DNA of 64,000 nucleotides, taken from contig OY754466.1 of assembly GCA_963575645.1 (NCBI GenBank), positions 35,930,001 to 35,994,000 on the forward strand, read 5' to 3'. The notes beneath the pieces were generated by a model. It had not been told where the DNA came from. It made no database searches and was given only the letters and a program-made list of their open reading frames with translations. Below, piece after piece: positions 45,255 to 56,507 of this stretch (the first letter of the stretch is position 1; the number at the start of each line of letters is the position of its first letter). This stretch comes from Xanthostigma xanthostigma. Lineage: Eukaryota > Arthropoda > Insecta > Raphidioptera > Raphidiidae. Position numbers and translations under genes: made by a program.

Positions 45255-45719
45255 AAACGCTTTATATTAGTTTGGGTTGTAACTATGTATGTATGTAACT
45301 AACTATGTATGTATGTCCGTAACGGAATCTTTGAGCATAATTTTCACCAATTTCCCGAAGTCTGATTAATTTGAAACTTTGCATACGTATCAAGGACCGA
45401 TGACAATGCAATAATTTGATAACAGTTTCCCATTATCCTTATTAGGACCCCCAGGATTAATAAATTCTTTTATAGATCCTCAAACTAAAAAGTGAAAAAT
45501 AAAATATAGTTTAAAAAAAACTAAAAAACACGCTTTATATCGGACTAAAAAGTAAAAAATAATTGTTTTAAAATAAGCTTAAAAAGCGTTGGGCGCTCGA
45601 TGTACGAAAATGTGGAACAAAGCGCCCCACGCTTTTTAAGCTTATTTTAAAACAATTATTTTTTACTTTTTAGTCCGATATAAAGCGTGTTTTTTAGTTT
45701 TTTTTAAACTATATTTTTT
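45255..45719 (+). mobile_element. Family B 3'-hairpin element, second young copy
   Basis: Almost identical to 37478-37916 over its whole length. A local duplication of the AACTATGTATGTATGT block near the start makes it longer. The 3' hairpin arms (about 45502-45595 and 45619-45716) differ from the other copy at 45543 and 45565, and the opposite arm carries the complementary changes at 45675 and 45653. The loop text is the same. Non-coding. Confidence 0.82.
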
Positions 45720-46330
45720 TTGTAAAACATCTCGCAACATGTTTTCAATAAAATGAAAAGTTCCGATTAGGGAACACGCCCGATTTGGACCAAACATTTT
45801 TTTACGTATTTACATCGATTAGTGATGAAAATTCTCAAAGGTATTTTTGGTGAAAATCCACCATAAAAATTGTGAAATGCTGGTAATATTTTTAAACCAC
45901 CATAAAAATGTTATGGGACATTAGCGCCCAAAATTCTTTGGTGATTTTTCATGTTCCACCAAAGTCGACAAACGCCTAAAGCTGCATCCCAATCGGAATT
46001 GTACTCTTTTGTGAAAAAGTCGTTTATCTTTTTTTGGTAACTACTGTAATTGCTCATTGAGCTTTCATCCGCCATAAGTTGATAATTATTGAAACTGCCT
46101 GTATGTGACCAGTGACCACAGTCAAAAACCAATCATCCGTACAATTTTGGACACATTAATTACAAGAATGCCTTATAGACATCAGAATCCATGTTAAAAT
46201 TCTCTTGTATTTTTGCAATTTATTTTGTGCCTAGTTCAATTTATTGTAGTCACGAAATTCAGTAATATCAATTCTAAACTTTAGATTCGTCTTGTTGAAC
46301 TTTTTACAGTTTCTTTATATAAGCAGTTTT
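45720..46330 (-). other. Unrecognised protein-like fragment at 45911-46132
   Basis: The minus-strand frame (about 73 codons, no ATG needed at its start) reads VFDCGHWSHTGSFNNY, then SYQKKINDFFTKEYNSDWDA and LGVCRLWWNMKNHQRI. Four Trp residues and balanced composition look more like real protein than the AT-driven frames elsewhere. I do not recognise the family. A remnant of a transposon ORF or a lost exon is possible. The rest of the stretch holds nothing. Confidence 0.3.
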
Positions 46331-46400
46331 GTTTTCCTCGTTTCAGGTATTATAGTATTTCCAACCTTCGAGAGGAAGTTTAAACAAACTTTTAATAATA
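46331..46400 (+). other. Isolated acceptor-like site
   Basis: CAGTTTTGTTTTCCTCGTTT then CAG|GTATTATAG (46346) is a good polypyrimidine-AG. The following GTATTA is a poor donor, so a ratchet reading is weak. AATAATAAAG 50 bp downstream could be a polyadenylation signal of a small terminal exon. Unproven. Confidence 0.25.
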
Positions 46401-46551
46401 AAGTTTTAAATCCTTATCATAACATCTCTTTTCTATATTTTTGAAATCGTCATTTTAAATGAAAAATTAAACAAGGTAAAATTTTTTTAGGCGTGACTTA
46501 AAACTGTTGGAAACATAGCTAAGGCCGTAAATCAATAAGCATAGTCAACGT
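46401..46551. other. No gene recognised
   Basis: Nothing is supported. Confidence 0.4.
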
Positions 46552-46650
46552 AATTTAAGTTGTGAGTGAATATTTCCCAAAAAGTGAGAGTGGTAAAAAC
46601 AAATTAAAATAAGTTTTACTTCAATCGCGCGTCAAAGTTACACGCACTCA
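46552..46650 (-). repeat. Family D short repeat, copy 2
   Basis: The reverse complement reads TTGAAGTAAAACTT.TTTTAATTTG, then TTTTTACCACTCTCAC and GAAATATTCACTCACAA. This is the same order as at 21575-21665. Confidence 0.6.
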
Positions 46651-47389
46651 TGTTTTTTTTTTTTATTAGGCGGAACGAAAATACACGTATGTTTAAACAA
46701 ATGTCAAAAATCTGGGAAACTTTGAACGATTCTTTGAAGCGCAATAATTTAAATTGCATGCTATATAAAATGTGACAGTAAAAAGTTGATTTTAGTTAAA
46801 CTGACAGTTTTGCGATCGTTGTACGAACAGAGCTAATAACTATAACGTCAAAAGTAGATACTTAGGTATATAGATGTAGATTTTCTCAAAATTCGTTCAT
46901 CAATTATTACTAAAAATACTGAGTTTAAAATTTCGCTTCCGTTCGTTAAACAGTTTTCATTCATCTGCACATAATTATGGACGGCGTCTCAATCTCAATT
47001 TTTCCTAAATCGGTTGAAATCGCAAATTCGTTTTTTCTTCATTTCAAGATTTTTCTACTCTGTGGTCGTTCGTAAAATAGATTTTATTAGGTTACAGATT
47101 TTTTTTTTGTGAAATAGTGTATTACTATTCAGATAACTCTCACACGCATTTGAGAAATCTAACCTGTAGTCCATATTCAACCGAAGTGCCTAATATAAAA
47201 GTCGGCATATTGTATGCCTAAGTACATTTAGCAGTAAAACGGATCGTATAAACCTGCGTCGTGCGATAGGCGTTGAACGTATTGTGACAGCCCGTGATCC
47301 TTTGGGGAAATCGGGATCTAATGTAACATATTTTTAATGAACTTGTACTGGTCAACCATAAAATAATTTTGTTAAATATAAAAACATAT
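46651..47389. other. No gene recognised
   Basis: TGTGACAGCCCGTGATCC at 47283 resembles a retroelement border, but nothing around it confirms this. Confidence 0.4.
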
Positions 47390-47950
47390 TGTAATAAAAC
47401 TCTTCTTGTTCGTCGTGGAAAATGTTTATTTACAATAACAAACGTTTAACACAACAAATAAACAAACAAACTGAAGTACTTCTTTTCTACGCAACAGAAA
47501 CGAAACAACAAATTCTAACTAATAAAATAAAAGAATAAGTAATAAAGAATATAAAGACACTATTTATGTACACAAAATATTTACTACACACCAAAGTTTA
47601 TTTAGCACACTTATTTATTAACTATATCAAGAAATTATTTATGTTAAACCAGCTTTATAAGGTTGAAATCAATGGTCTATTATACCAGTCTAGTTATTAC
47701 ACAGTTCATTTATGTATTTATCTCAGCAGTGACCTCAATACTGTTTACGGTACTGACTGAATAATTTGTCACAACTTGATGAAACATACTGTATATAACT
47801 GAGCTCGCGAATGTCGTATTTATAGGTGCTGGTTAGGCCTTCGAGCGACTTCTTGCACGTCCCAGAAAAACCTACCTGTGTGCGTCATTGTTGTCGTCGA
47901 AAACATTCGATAGAACACATTAGCGTCTCAGCTGGGGGAACTGTGTAACA
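47390..47950 (-). mobile_element. Solo LTR of an LTR retrotransposon, probably Gypsy-like
   Basis: On the minus strand the segment starts TGTTACACAG and ends TTATTACA. ATAT, a 4 bp duplication, flanks it on both sides. It holds a TATA-like CTATAAATAC (47825-47816) and an AATAAA signal (47430-47425) in the order expected for U3-R-U5. No primer-binding site or internal coding region adjoins it, so it is a solo LTR left by recombination. It is a fossil; the age is uncertain, but the target duplication is still legible. Confidence 0.75.
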
Positions 47951-50495
47951 ATATATTTGTCTTTTTCCCGGCATTGTTTCTAATCAAATAATGCTTGTTA
48001 TTTAGTAAAAGGCTTACCTTTATAAATAACGTTTTTATTTTCTGATCTACACTAGTTCCCTACTAGCTTTAGAAATTCTATTAAATGGAGATAATTGAGT
48101 ATTTGACACTATAAAAAATTAACGATTAAATTACGTGACTAAGCGCGATCGGATATTGAAAAAGAAAAGAGGTTATCGGTTTGTATTATTTCAATTTTAA
48201 AATTGTAATTTTTAGACATGCCAAAAAACGCTGCCCGCTTTGATGGTTGACGTCAGACTTGTAGTAAATACACATTTATGACACACTACACACACGCGTA
48301 AGTAAACACTCTTGTATAAACGATACCGAGCCTTATTTACACTTGTTTGTGTACTACAAAAATGACGTCACAGTATAGGTAAACATGGTGACTCGTGTTT
48401 TCGCGCCAACTTACATATTTAAAATTCTGAGTGCTATTTCATCATATAGGTAAAACGATTATATTTAAATTTAAATTAAAATTCCTGTGCACTAAATACT
48501 AAGATATGAATATTTTAAGATAATTTGAAAATATAAACAGCTTATTGTTGTGGAGGATATGTCCGACGGTTAAAGTTGTGCTGTACTGCAATCGAAAGTT
48601 TTTCCTGACTAATGTATAACAGTTGTGAAGTGTTATCCTGTCGGCTTCGGTAGTTTGGTTTCTAACATAGTACAGTATCCGTTTAACTTTTGAGTGACAC
48701 GTGTGACTCCAGTCTCCCCTAACTCCCGCTCGCTTACTAAGGCAGCACTGGGTACATACTATAGTACTATACTGTATGTATGTACATTGAAAGCTACGTA
48801 TTAGCGACGTGCCTGGAATACTTACAGCGAGTATTTTTTTTTATTATATAGCAGTATCATGATGGCTGCGCCTTCTGTAAAAGGCCAGTCCCCATTCCAA
48901 CTTAACGTTTCCTCAATCTATCATAAACAGCCCGTATACAGTGTAATGTATAGCGCCATTTACAACTCACCTTTCCGTTTCATTTTGTCATTGACACTTG
49001 TATAACGGCTACATAACAGGCCTGGTTAAGCGTCGAAGCGCTAGGCGACGACAAAAATGATTGAAATGCCAAATTAGAGGTTGAGCCCCAATGTATACAG
49101 GTGACTAGTAAATGCTTGTATTCCTTCCGGGAATTCAATATGCTCGTTGTTTTCTCAGATTTTTCTGAGCGATATTTTTAATCATTAAAAGCGGGGACAC
49201 TTAATTTTTCAACGTTTTTCCCGAAAGATGTTTAAAAAAAATTTCTTTTATGTGCACGATGCGCTTGAAAAACTATTTTTTTTGTTTTGTAATTTACTCG
49301 CTCAAAATAATCCCCAGAATCAGAGTTCATCTTTTTATGCTTCGTACGATTGGGCTACCACACTCTATCTCTGACTTTGAAATGTTTACGTCAGATATAG
49401 TTTCAGAGAAAATCGTCTGTGACAGACGGATGGACGAACGGACACTGAAGTGATTTCGTAAGAGTTCTGTTCTGGAATACAAAAAACTAAAATAGCTATA
49501 ATTTTAATACAAACAAAAAAAAACAATTCTTTACAAAAAAATGAGTTGACGCTGGAGCACAGCCGAGCATATCGTAGCAATGCCATTTTGTGGGGCTCCT
49601 CTATTACAAAACCCTCAGTTTTCCGCTTGTAGCCTGAAAACTAGTGAAAGTTCATCATTTGAACTTTGAATGCATTATTAAACGATAATAATAAATAGGA
49701 ATTGGCACAAGGCCCAAATAATCCTGATTGTTGGTAGCCTTCTTTGTTTTATAAAAGTTAATAATGCAAGACTTTTGACTGCTTAACGAGATTTTTTAAA
49801 AATGGTTCGCGGATATAAAATAGTTGGACAAGCCTCTGTGCAATATAATGTATCTACTTCATTTTTCATTGAATTTATTGGAAACGGTTTTTGAAGCGTC
49901 CGTTTTGATTAATTTTGTCTGATATATTAGTATTTTTTGCTACTGCCATTTTATTCTCGTTATCATCGTATAACCTTAGATTTATAATAATGAAATAAGA
50001 AAGACTCGATACATTCATACGGAAAAGAACGAAATAATATAACAGTTTATTTGATCTGGCCTCAGAAAACACATTTAATATTAATGACAGACGTGTTCAA
50101 ATAGTATCTAAGATTATTTTTGTTCAGAAGTAGAGATATAGATGTGCCGCATTTTGCGGATGAAAACTATACGTAGATATAATATTTAGTTCGCGCATAA
50201 AATGAATTTATGTATTATTGTCTCCTATTTCAAATACGCCTAAACAGAAAATATTGTGTTTGTCGTTTGCTACTGTGAATTCCATGATATTTAAAATTTA
50301 AACTCACAAGTAACGTTAAAACTTAAAGGCGACCTGCTTATTACAAGTTTTTACCTCACATGTTTGTCAGTCAGTCATCTTGGGTCGGTTAGTACCACTT
50401 TATTACTTACTTGATGACTATACAATAAATCTGATTACCATGACCTCATAGTCCAAGATCCGGCATTACAAAAATATACCCGCATCTGTTATGTA
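47951..50495. other. No gene recognised; one dispersed-repeat trace
   Basis: Largely featureless. At 49415-49450, GACAGACGGATGGACGAACG recalls the tail region of common moth repeats, but it is too short to assign. Short chance frames at 49250-49586 and 49875-50072. Confidence 0.4.
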
Positions 50496-50822
50496 TGCCA
50501 GGATAGTCCTGCTGTCATTAACATTAATTAATCAACAATCAGTTTTTTCCATCGCGTATTAATTGAATTATGCGAGTATCATATCATAGAATACTATAGA
50601 CCTTATTATAACTTATGACTACGAGAGTTACCTGCAGTCAGGTATAATATTATTTCTCTCACACGTTAATTGATAAAATAATACTATATTAAATCGCATC
50701 GAATTATGAATACGATAAATATTTGGCTGATGTCTAGAAAATTAATGCAGCCCGACAAACAATATAAATATATAAAAAAAAATAATTGTTAATTAATTAA
50801 TGCCAGCAGGACTATCCTGGCA
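50496..50822. mobile_element. 327 bp MITE with TGCCAGGATAGTCCTGCTG ends
   Basis: The left end TGCCAGGATAGTCCTGCTGT and the reverse complement of the right end TGCCAGGATAGTCCTGCTGG are inverted. The similarity continues into CATTAA...TTAATTAATCAACAAT. The flanking bases give no clear duplication. Non-coding. Confidence 0.8.
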
Positions 50823-52098
50823 GAGATTACATACTTTTTTTATTCTTTATATTGTAATCAGCCTTTATAATAATAATTTTTATTCCGTCATATTCAGATA
50901 TACAATAATTTAAACAAATTGTTGAGGATTTCCTATCCAACTTGAAAGACCAGTGCTAGGACACTTTTTTATTCAAATCTTTGATTAACGTCTGATTAGA
51001 ACTCTTCAATAAATAAAATTATCGACTAATTTTTATTCAATTAACAGATGAGAGTATATTTTTGTAATTCCGGATCTTATCACTATCACTATTTTTAAAC
51101 GTCCTATGACAGACGTACCGTGTTTAGGCTCGTTTTGATCAATATACGGTTCTGATGATATAATACACCACTTTTATCTGCTTATAGGGTAGATGACTAA
51201 AGCGGAAATAATAAAGAATAAAAAACCTTTTAGAAACAAGCTTTCATTAAAGTATACTAAAACGAAGAAAGCAATAACAAACAAACAAAATTATTTTATC
51301 ATTGTTTGTTAACCTGGCCTAAAAGCTTGTCGCGAGATATGTTCATATAAAATTAACTTGACTTGTATGGTATGTGCACCCCTATATTTCCGTAAAAATT
51401 TTGAAAGTGATAATAGAGTTATTGAGAAATGTAATTAAATCTAGAATTTCGAATAGCAGCATTGTTGACATACACAACAAATCAGTGGCCACAGCTGGTC
51501 TGTTTCCGTACGCCATAACAATATCAAATCTCTAATTAATTATCAGTACACCATAACTCGCTTTCTGACAACGGCAGTGTGTCTGACATTTATTGTATAA
51601 CAGTGTTCGTAAATTAGTAAGGTCGTGCTTGCCACCGAGTGCTGCTTAGCTATACGGGATGTAACAAAATTCCGTACTACCGTTAGAAACAAAAAAGAAA
51701 AAAAATAACTGACAGCTATTACTTTAATTAGTTTATTGGATGTTGATAAGATCTTGAGTTCATAGTTCAACGTAACAAAAAGGAAACATCGAAGTATAAA
51801 GAAATGAAGACTTTTTATAGCTTCATCGAGGTGATGAATAACTTCATGATAAATTAGCTTGTTCAAAAAAAAAAAAAAAAAAAAAAAACAGCCAATTGGG
51901 CGACGGTACCATTCCAACTTCTAAATGTTGACATTTGATACAGTATAATAAAGAAAATAAAATTTCTGATATCGCGTGAGGTGACGCGGGTAATGGCTAG
52001 TAATCAATATGATATTTGATATGATATATGTCTGATTAAGTACTCTTTTTTGTCCAATTTTTCAGACAATTATATTGACAAAAATATATAATTATAAT
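50823..52098. other. No gene recognised; 24 nt A-run
   Basis: An uninterrupted run of 24 A (51865-51888) could be a retroposed poly(A) tail, but no source sequence is recognised upstream. The 124-codon minus-strand frame at 51543-51917 reads through this run and is not a gene. Confidence 0.4.
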
Positions 52099-53011
52099 TA
52101 GTGATGGGAATAATCGAATGATTTTAATAATCGAAAGGTTGCTACTCGAATGATTTTGATAATCGAATGATTCATTCGAAATGTTACCTTCGAGATGTTT
52201 CATTATAATGAGTATAACAAATATTCTCGTAGTATTTAGTTTACTATAAGTAGTTACTACTTACCCACCTTAATACTAATATATTACAGCACACATTAAA
52301 ACACAAAACTTTTATTTCATTAGCAAAAATAATTAACTGGAAGAAATACATAATAATATATATTATATAAAACAAATCTTTCAATAGCAATCTTTCAGTT
52401 TATACTATATTTTTATTTTTACTAAATAATTAATAAACTATAAAAGTATAAACTATAAAATGTAGTGTGGTACTGTGTAGTGTGTACTTACATCTATTTC
52501 TGGTAGTCGTAATTCGTAAACGCATTACGCAAAACACTGCAATAAAACCAATTGAGAGATTGGACAAAATTCTCTCGCGGACATAATTCACTCATTGTAT
52601 ATTTCGAAAGGTATATTTCGAGTGGTTTAGGACGTTCTCGAACGATGTTACTGGTTACCGTAAGCTAGCCGTGAGCAGTGAAGACAAATACAAAATGAAA
52701 CTTCATTCGACCTAAAATATTAGTTCGAGGCATCGAGCTTCGATTGAATTCATTCGCAGTATAAACACATTCTGAATGAAGTTTGCATTCATCTCGACTT
52801 AGAGGTTTCGATTCTGTAGACTTTAATAGCTAATACAATAGAGTAACCTGGATGCAGTGCTTCATAGAACAGAGGCAGATAAAAGATGTTACTACTTAGT
52901 ATATACTTACTAAAAATCATTCGAGTGATTTTTAATAACCTCTCGAGATATCTCGAGATATTTTAATAATCGAATGATTCTGTATTTTATTTCGAGATAT
53001 TCCCATCACTA
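52099..53011. mobile_element. 913 bp hAT element with perfect 8 bp target duplication
   Basis: The termini TAGTGATGGGAAT and ATTCCCATCACTA are inverted, flanked by ATTATAAT on both sides (52091-52098, 53012-53019). Both ends carry clusters of TAATCGAATGATT-type boxes, probably transposase-binding repeats. The longer interior has no transposase frame, so it is non-autonomous. Assignment to hAT follows from the 8 bp duplication and the TAGTGATGG-like end. Confidence 0.92.
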
Positions 53012-53019
53012 ATTATAAT

Positions 53020-53599
53020 TCAATAAATTTACGTTTAGGTCCTGATTTGGTTCTTCTTCAGAATTGAGCTAAAAAATATAGAAATTAATTAGTAATTAGT
53101 TTCTAATAAAATTCAGTAAAACAGTGAAAATTGTTTCAGTAGTTTTTAAGTTAAACCGAAATAGATACAGACGGAAATTGTGAAAATTGCAATTGAAAAT
53201 TTTTGCCAGTTTATTTGTATTGAACATTTTGAAGTTATTATTTGGAATTTGCCATATCGAACTTTGCTCAACTCGGGAACACGGCAAGCAATTCGAATGT
53301 ACCTAATGGTGGAAGGAGAGGATGTTGAAAAATGAATTATATTTTTAATAACACGTTTATATGATCCGTTCATAATCCAATAGGCTCTTTAGTTTCGTTT
53401 TAGTAAGTGAAATATATTTTTATGGAATCGACACGGCACGTGTTATTTAAAATACAGGAAATTATAAAAGTGACAGCTGTCTAAACGTGAAGTCTCTTTG
53501 TATTTGACGTCAAAATGCAGAGCGGGTGTTGTCGATTTGTAAAAAATTATTATTGATGATTGAATCATCGAATTCTTCAGCTCTGCATTTTTCACTTCA
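53020..53599. other. No gene recognised
   Basis: Nothing is supported. Confidence 0.4.
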
Positions 53600-53880
53600 A
53601 CGAAAACATGTACACACATTCGTCGTGGTGTCTTACACGAGCGCCACGAACGACGGGTCGAACGAAATTAATTTATTAACGTATACTGGAAACGATGCGG
53701 TACCCTGGGGGTATTACCGCTTTTTATCTAGTGGTCTTAGTGACCACAGATCTGTTCATGGTGACATTTATGTGTCTAACGGGAGTCATGCAGTCTGCAC
53801 AGCTAACGGGTCCGCGACAGAGCTTGTCGCCAAATGACGACTGGTACCCGTTTTATCATGGATCAGCGGGTACCCAATGA
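53600..53880 (+). other. Candidate coding exon or GC-rich island, unrecognised
   Basis: GC content is clearly higher than nearby. Two plus frames overlap. The frame at 53695-53880 gives ITAFYLVVLVTTDLFMVTFM, a hydrophobic stretch, then CLTGVMQSAQLTGPRQSLSP and NDDWYPFYHGSAG before a stop. A signal peptide followed by a short secreted peptide is imaginable, but no cleavage site, GKR-type processing site or strong splice donor is seen. The other frame (53526-53837, 103 codons) is unrecognised. It may equally be repeat DNA. Confidence 0.25.
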
Positions 53881-54098
53881 GAAGTGCTCCTTGAAGTACA
53901 AATAGATAATTTAAAGAATACTTTAGAATTCATTTAATCTATATGATTTATATAATTGGAATTAGTGTAATTTTACAGAGAAGGCGTTTCACTAACTGAA
54001 GCGCATACCGTTTTTGATTTTCAAATCAGTTCTGAAGAAAATAGAGAATTGTTACTAGGAAATTCGAAAAAAGCCAATTGATATACAGTACACAATTA

Positions 54099-54363
54099 GG
54101 GTGTGTTCTGAAATACAACCCAGTATATTGGCTAGTGTTAATGACGTCATGAATCGACGCCATACTGTTGATTCGTTTCGAAATATACTGACCAATGCGT
54201 TGCCGTATTATTATTTCCTTTGTCCACTGATGCACACACGCCCGATTAAATATTGATGCTACGTAACACCTGTCTCACCAGTACAATATAGTGGCATACC
54301 AGCACAATAATGATCTCATTATCACTGGCCAGTATGATGGGTTATATATTTCGGGACATACCC
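54099..54363. mobile_element. Harbinger-like MITE with GGGTGTGTTCTGAAATAC ends
   Basis: The left end GGGTGTGTTCTGAAATACAA then CCCAGTATATTGGC matches the reverse complement of the right end GGGTATGTCCCGAAATATAT then AACCCATCATACTGGC. TTA precedes the left end, and TAA lies one base beyond the right end. A 3 bp TTA/TAA target suits PIF/Harbinger, but the one-base offset leaves doubt. Confidence 0.6.
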
Positions 54364-54443
54364 ATAATATTAAACTTATCAGTGTTAAAATAAATAGAGA
54401 GAAATTAGGTACGAAATGAAATAGTGGGCGATGTTTCTAGTGC

Positions 54444-54629
54444 TTGGTGACACATATGCGCTATGAAATTTTGAACATGGCTGAGCGGCGCTTGCTTCAT
54501 TTATACAATCTCATTTTTAAAATTTTAAAAACAAAAGAGCCTAATTATTTAAAAACCAAATTACAGATTAATCTTAAGAGCCCGTTTGCCGATCACAGAG
54601 GGGAAGCTGTATTTTGCGGCGTGTGGTGA
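54444..54629 (+). mobile_element. LINE ORF2 C-terminal fragment
   Basis: The frame reads AERRLLHLYNLIFKILKTKE then PNYLKTKLQINLKS. This is the pattern found after the reverse transcriptase in CR1/Jockey-type LINEs (RR..H...L.FKIL....P.YL). Neither the 5' enzyme part nor a 3' tail is present. It follows the MITE at 54099-54363 by about 80 bp. Confidence 0.6.
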
Positions 54630-55240
54630 GGAAACATTTTGAAACATTCCATTCATAATAGTACACCTAATTATTGTGGTCTATGAGAATTGAATGCTCT
54701 CTCTCTATCTTTCACACATGTGAGAAGGATTGACAAAGAGAACCGAATTATTATATGCCTCGTTATAGTGATATACATACTATTACATGTGTTAGTATAC
54801 TAACACAGACACGTATAGACTGCAGCTATCAAATAGGGATGTGCTATATTCATTTTATATCCAGAATTACAAAACTTTACAACATATAATTTATCTGCAA
54901 AGAAATAGTTTACAAAAAATAGAATTATGTTAAATGTCACAAAAATATGGAAAAAAATGTATTGTATATTCATAATAATAACTATAATACAGTAGGTACT
55001 GTTTGTTACAATTAGGGTTGCCACCTTTTTTTCGAAAAAAAAAAGTATTTTTTTAAAGTTGCAAAAATATAGGACTTTCATTATTTGTTTTATATATTAT
55101 TTATTTAATTATTTAATTTATGACTGAGTTTCTTTACTCCACAGTGACACAACTATTAGCCAACTTATGAGCTATGGAATCTAATACAGTTGCATAAATA
55201 AAAATTTGAAAAGAAGTTTGACCCTGCAGGCCATCCCTGT
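54630..55240. other. No gene recognised
   Basis: Nothing is supported. Confidence 0.4.
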
Positions 55241-55986
55241 AACTTCCCGCTATTTTAGAGTTCAAAACGCTCAAAAATATATAAAATATAGCAAGAAGTT
55301 TATTTTTTAGCTCTTCGAGCCCAAAAAAAAAACACTTTGTTACGAAATTTTCGTTCACGATATATCATGAACAAATGAACCGATTTTGATGCAATTTGCG
55401 GTAGTCGACGCAATTTTTTAACCTAAAAAAGTAATTTATTACAGAAAAATCGATCTCATAGGAATTTTACGAGCAATTTAAAAAAAAAACACTTTTTTAC
55501 GATTTTTTCGTTCATGGTATCTCGTGAACAAATGAACCGATTTTGATGCGGTTTGCGGAAATCGACGCAGTTTGTTAAGGAGAAGAGCTGATTAGATTTT
55601 GGAATTAATCGGTTTAGTAGTTTAGAAAATATTTTACAATAACAAATTTTAAAAAATTTTTGAAACTTGTTTTTTTAAGATTTCTCAAAATTTTTTGGGC
55701 CGAATCGTTTCAAATTTTCAGGAAGTCTAAGTTCACCAAGTTCACGTCAGATGCCGCAAACCGCGTTTCAGTCGGACACTCCATTCAAAAGATATAAAAG
55801 GTTTACATACATACATACACACACACACACATACAGCCCTACGGACATCATCGCCAAAATAGTTTCAATAGCTTCCTAGGACCTCAAAACGTCGATATCT
55901 GGCGAAAACTCGATTTTCGAAAATCGGGGTGAAACCAATAACTTCCCGATTTTTGAAAAAAAAAAATTTTTTTTAAGCGGGAAGTT
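55241..55986 (-). mobile_element. Family H TIR element, 746 bp
   Basis: The left end AACTTCCCGCTATTTT and the reverse complement of the right end AACTTCCCGCTTAAAA are inverted with TA at both edges, compatible with a mariner-like TA target. The interior carries a 157 bp-period duplication (ATGAACCGATTTTGATGC near 55375 and 55532) and a (CATA)n(CA)n run at 55807-55835. A diverged relative lies at 34033. Confidence 0.65.
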
Positions 55987-56507
55987 AATAATAAATCAGT
56001 TAATTTACTAGAAATCAATTAAAAAAATGAATGCACACTTTTTATTTTTTTGGTTTTTTAATTCTGAATTTTTATTATGTACATAATTTTATTACAATTC
56101 ATTCTTATTTTATTATGTCCACTCATGCGCCTAGGCACAGGTTTTTTGACATTAGCGCGTTATAACTTTAAAAATATTAATTTTAGAAAAAAAGTTTGAA
56201 TTAAAAGCTGTAGAAAATTTGTAGATTTAAAACTTAAGTCATTAGCATTTTATTGTTTAAACAATTATTAGAAGAGATATGGATCCAAAAGTCAATAAAC
56301 AAATCGTAATAGTTGAATAAGTCGTAAACGGTAAGTGATACAAAAAAAAAGTATTGAACAAAAAATATAGTAAATTTATTTATCTACAATAAAGGTTATT
56401 ACCTTTTTTCGCCTCAAGTACACGGTTAGGGAGATATAGGCTGAAACGGTTTTTGTCAAAATGGCGGCACTTCCGCCCTCCTAATTTGTAAGGATTTTGT
56501 GCATTTA
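55987..56507. other. No gene recognised
   Basis: Nothing is supported. Confidence 0.4.

Noticed and set aside
46331-46360. Second recursive splice site at CAG|GTATTA
   Set aside because: The acceptor is good but the donor is weak; recorded only as an isolated acceptor.
47283-47330. A second LTR starting TGTGACAGCCCGTG
   Set aside because: Only one plausible border was seen, with no matching end or target duplication.
51543-51917. 124-codon frame with a phenylalanine run
   Set aside because: The run is the 24 nt A-tract read on the minus strand.
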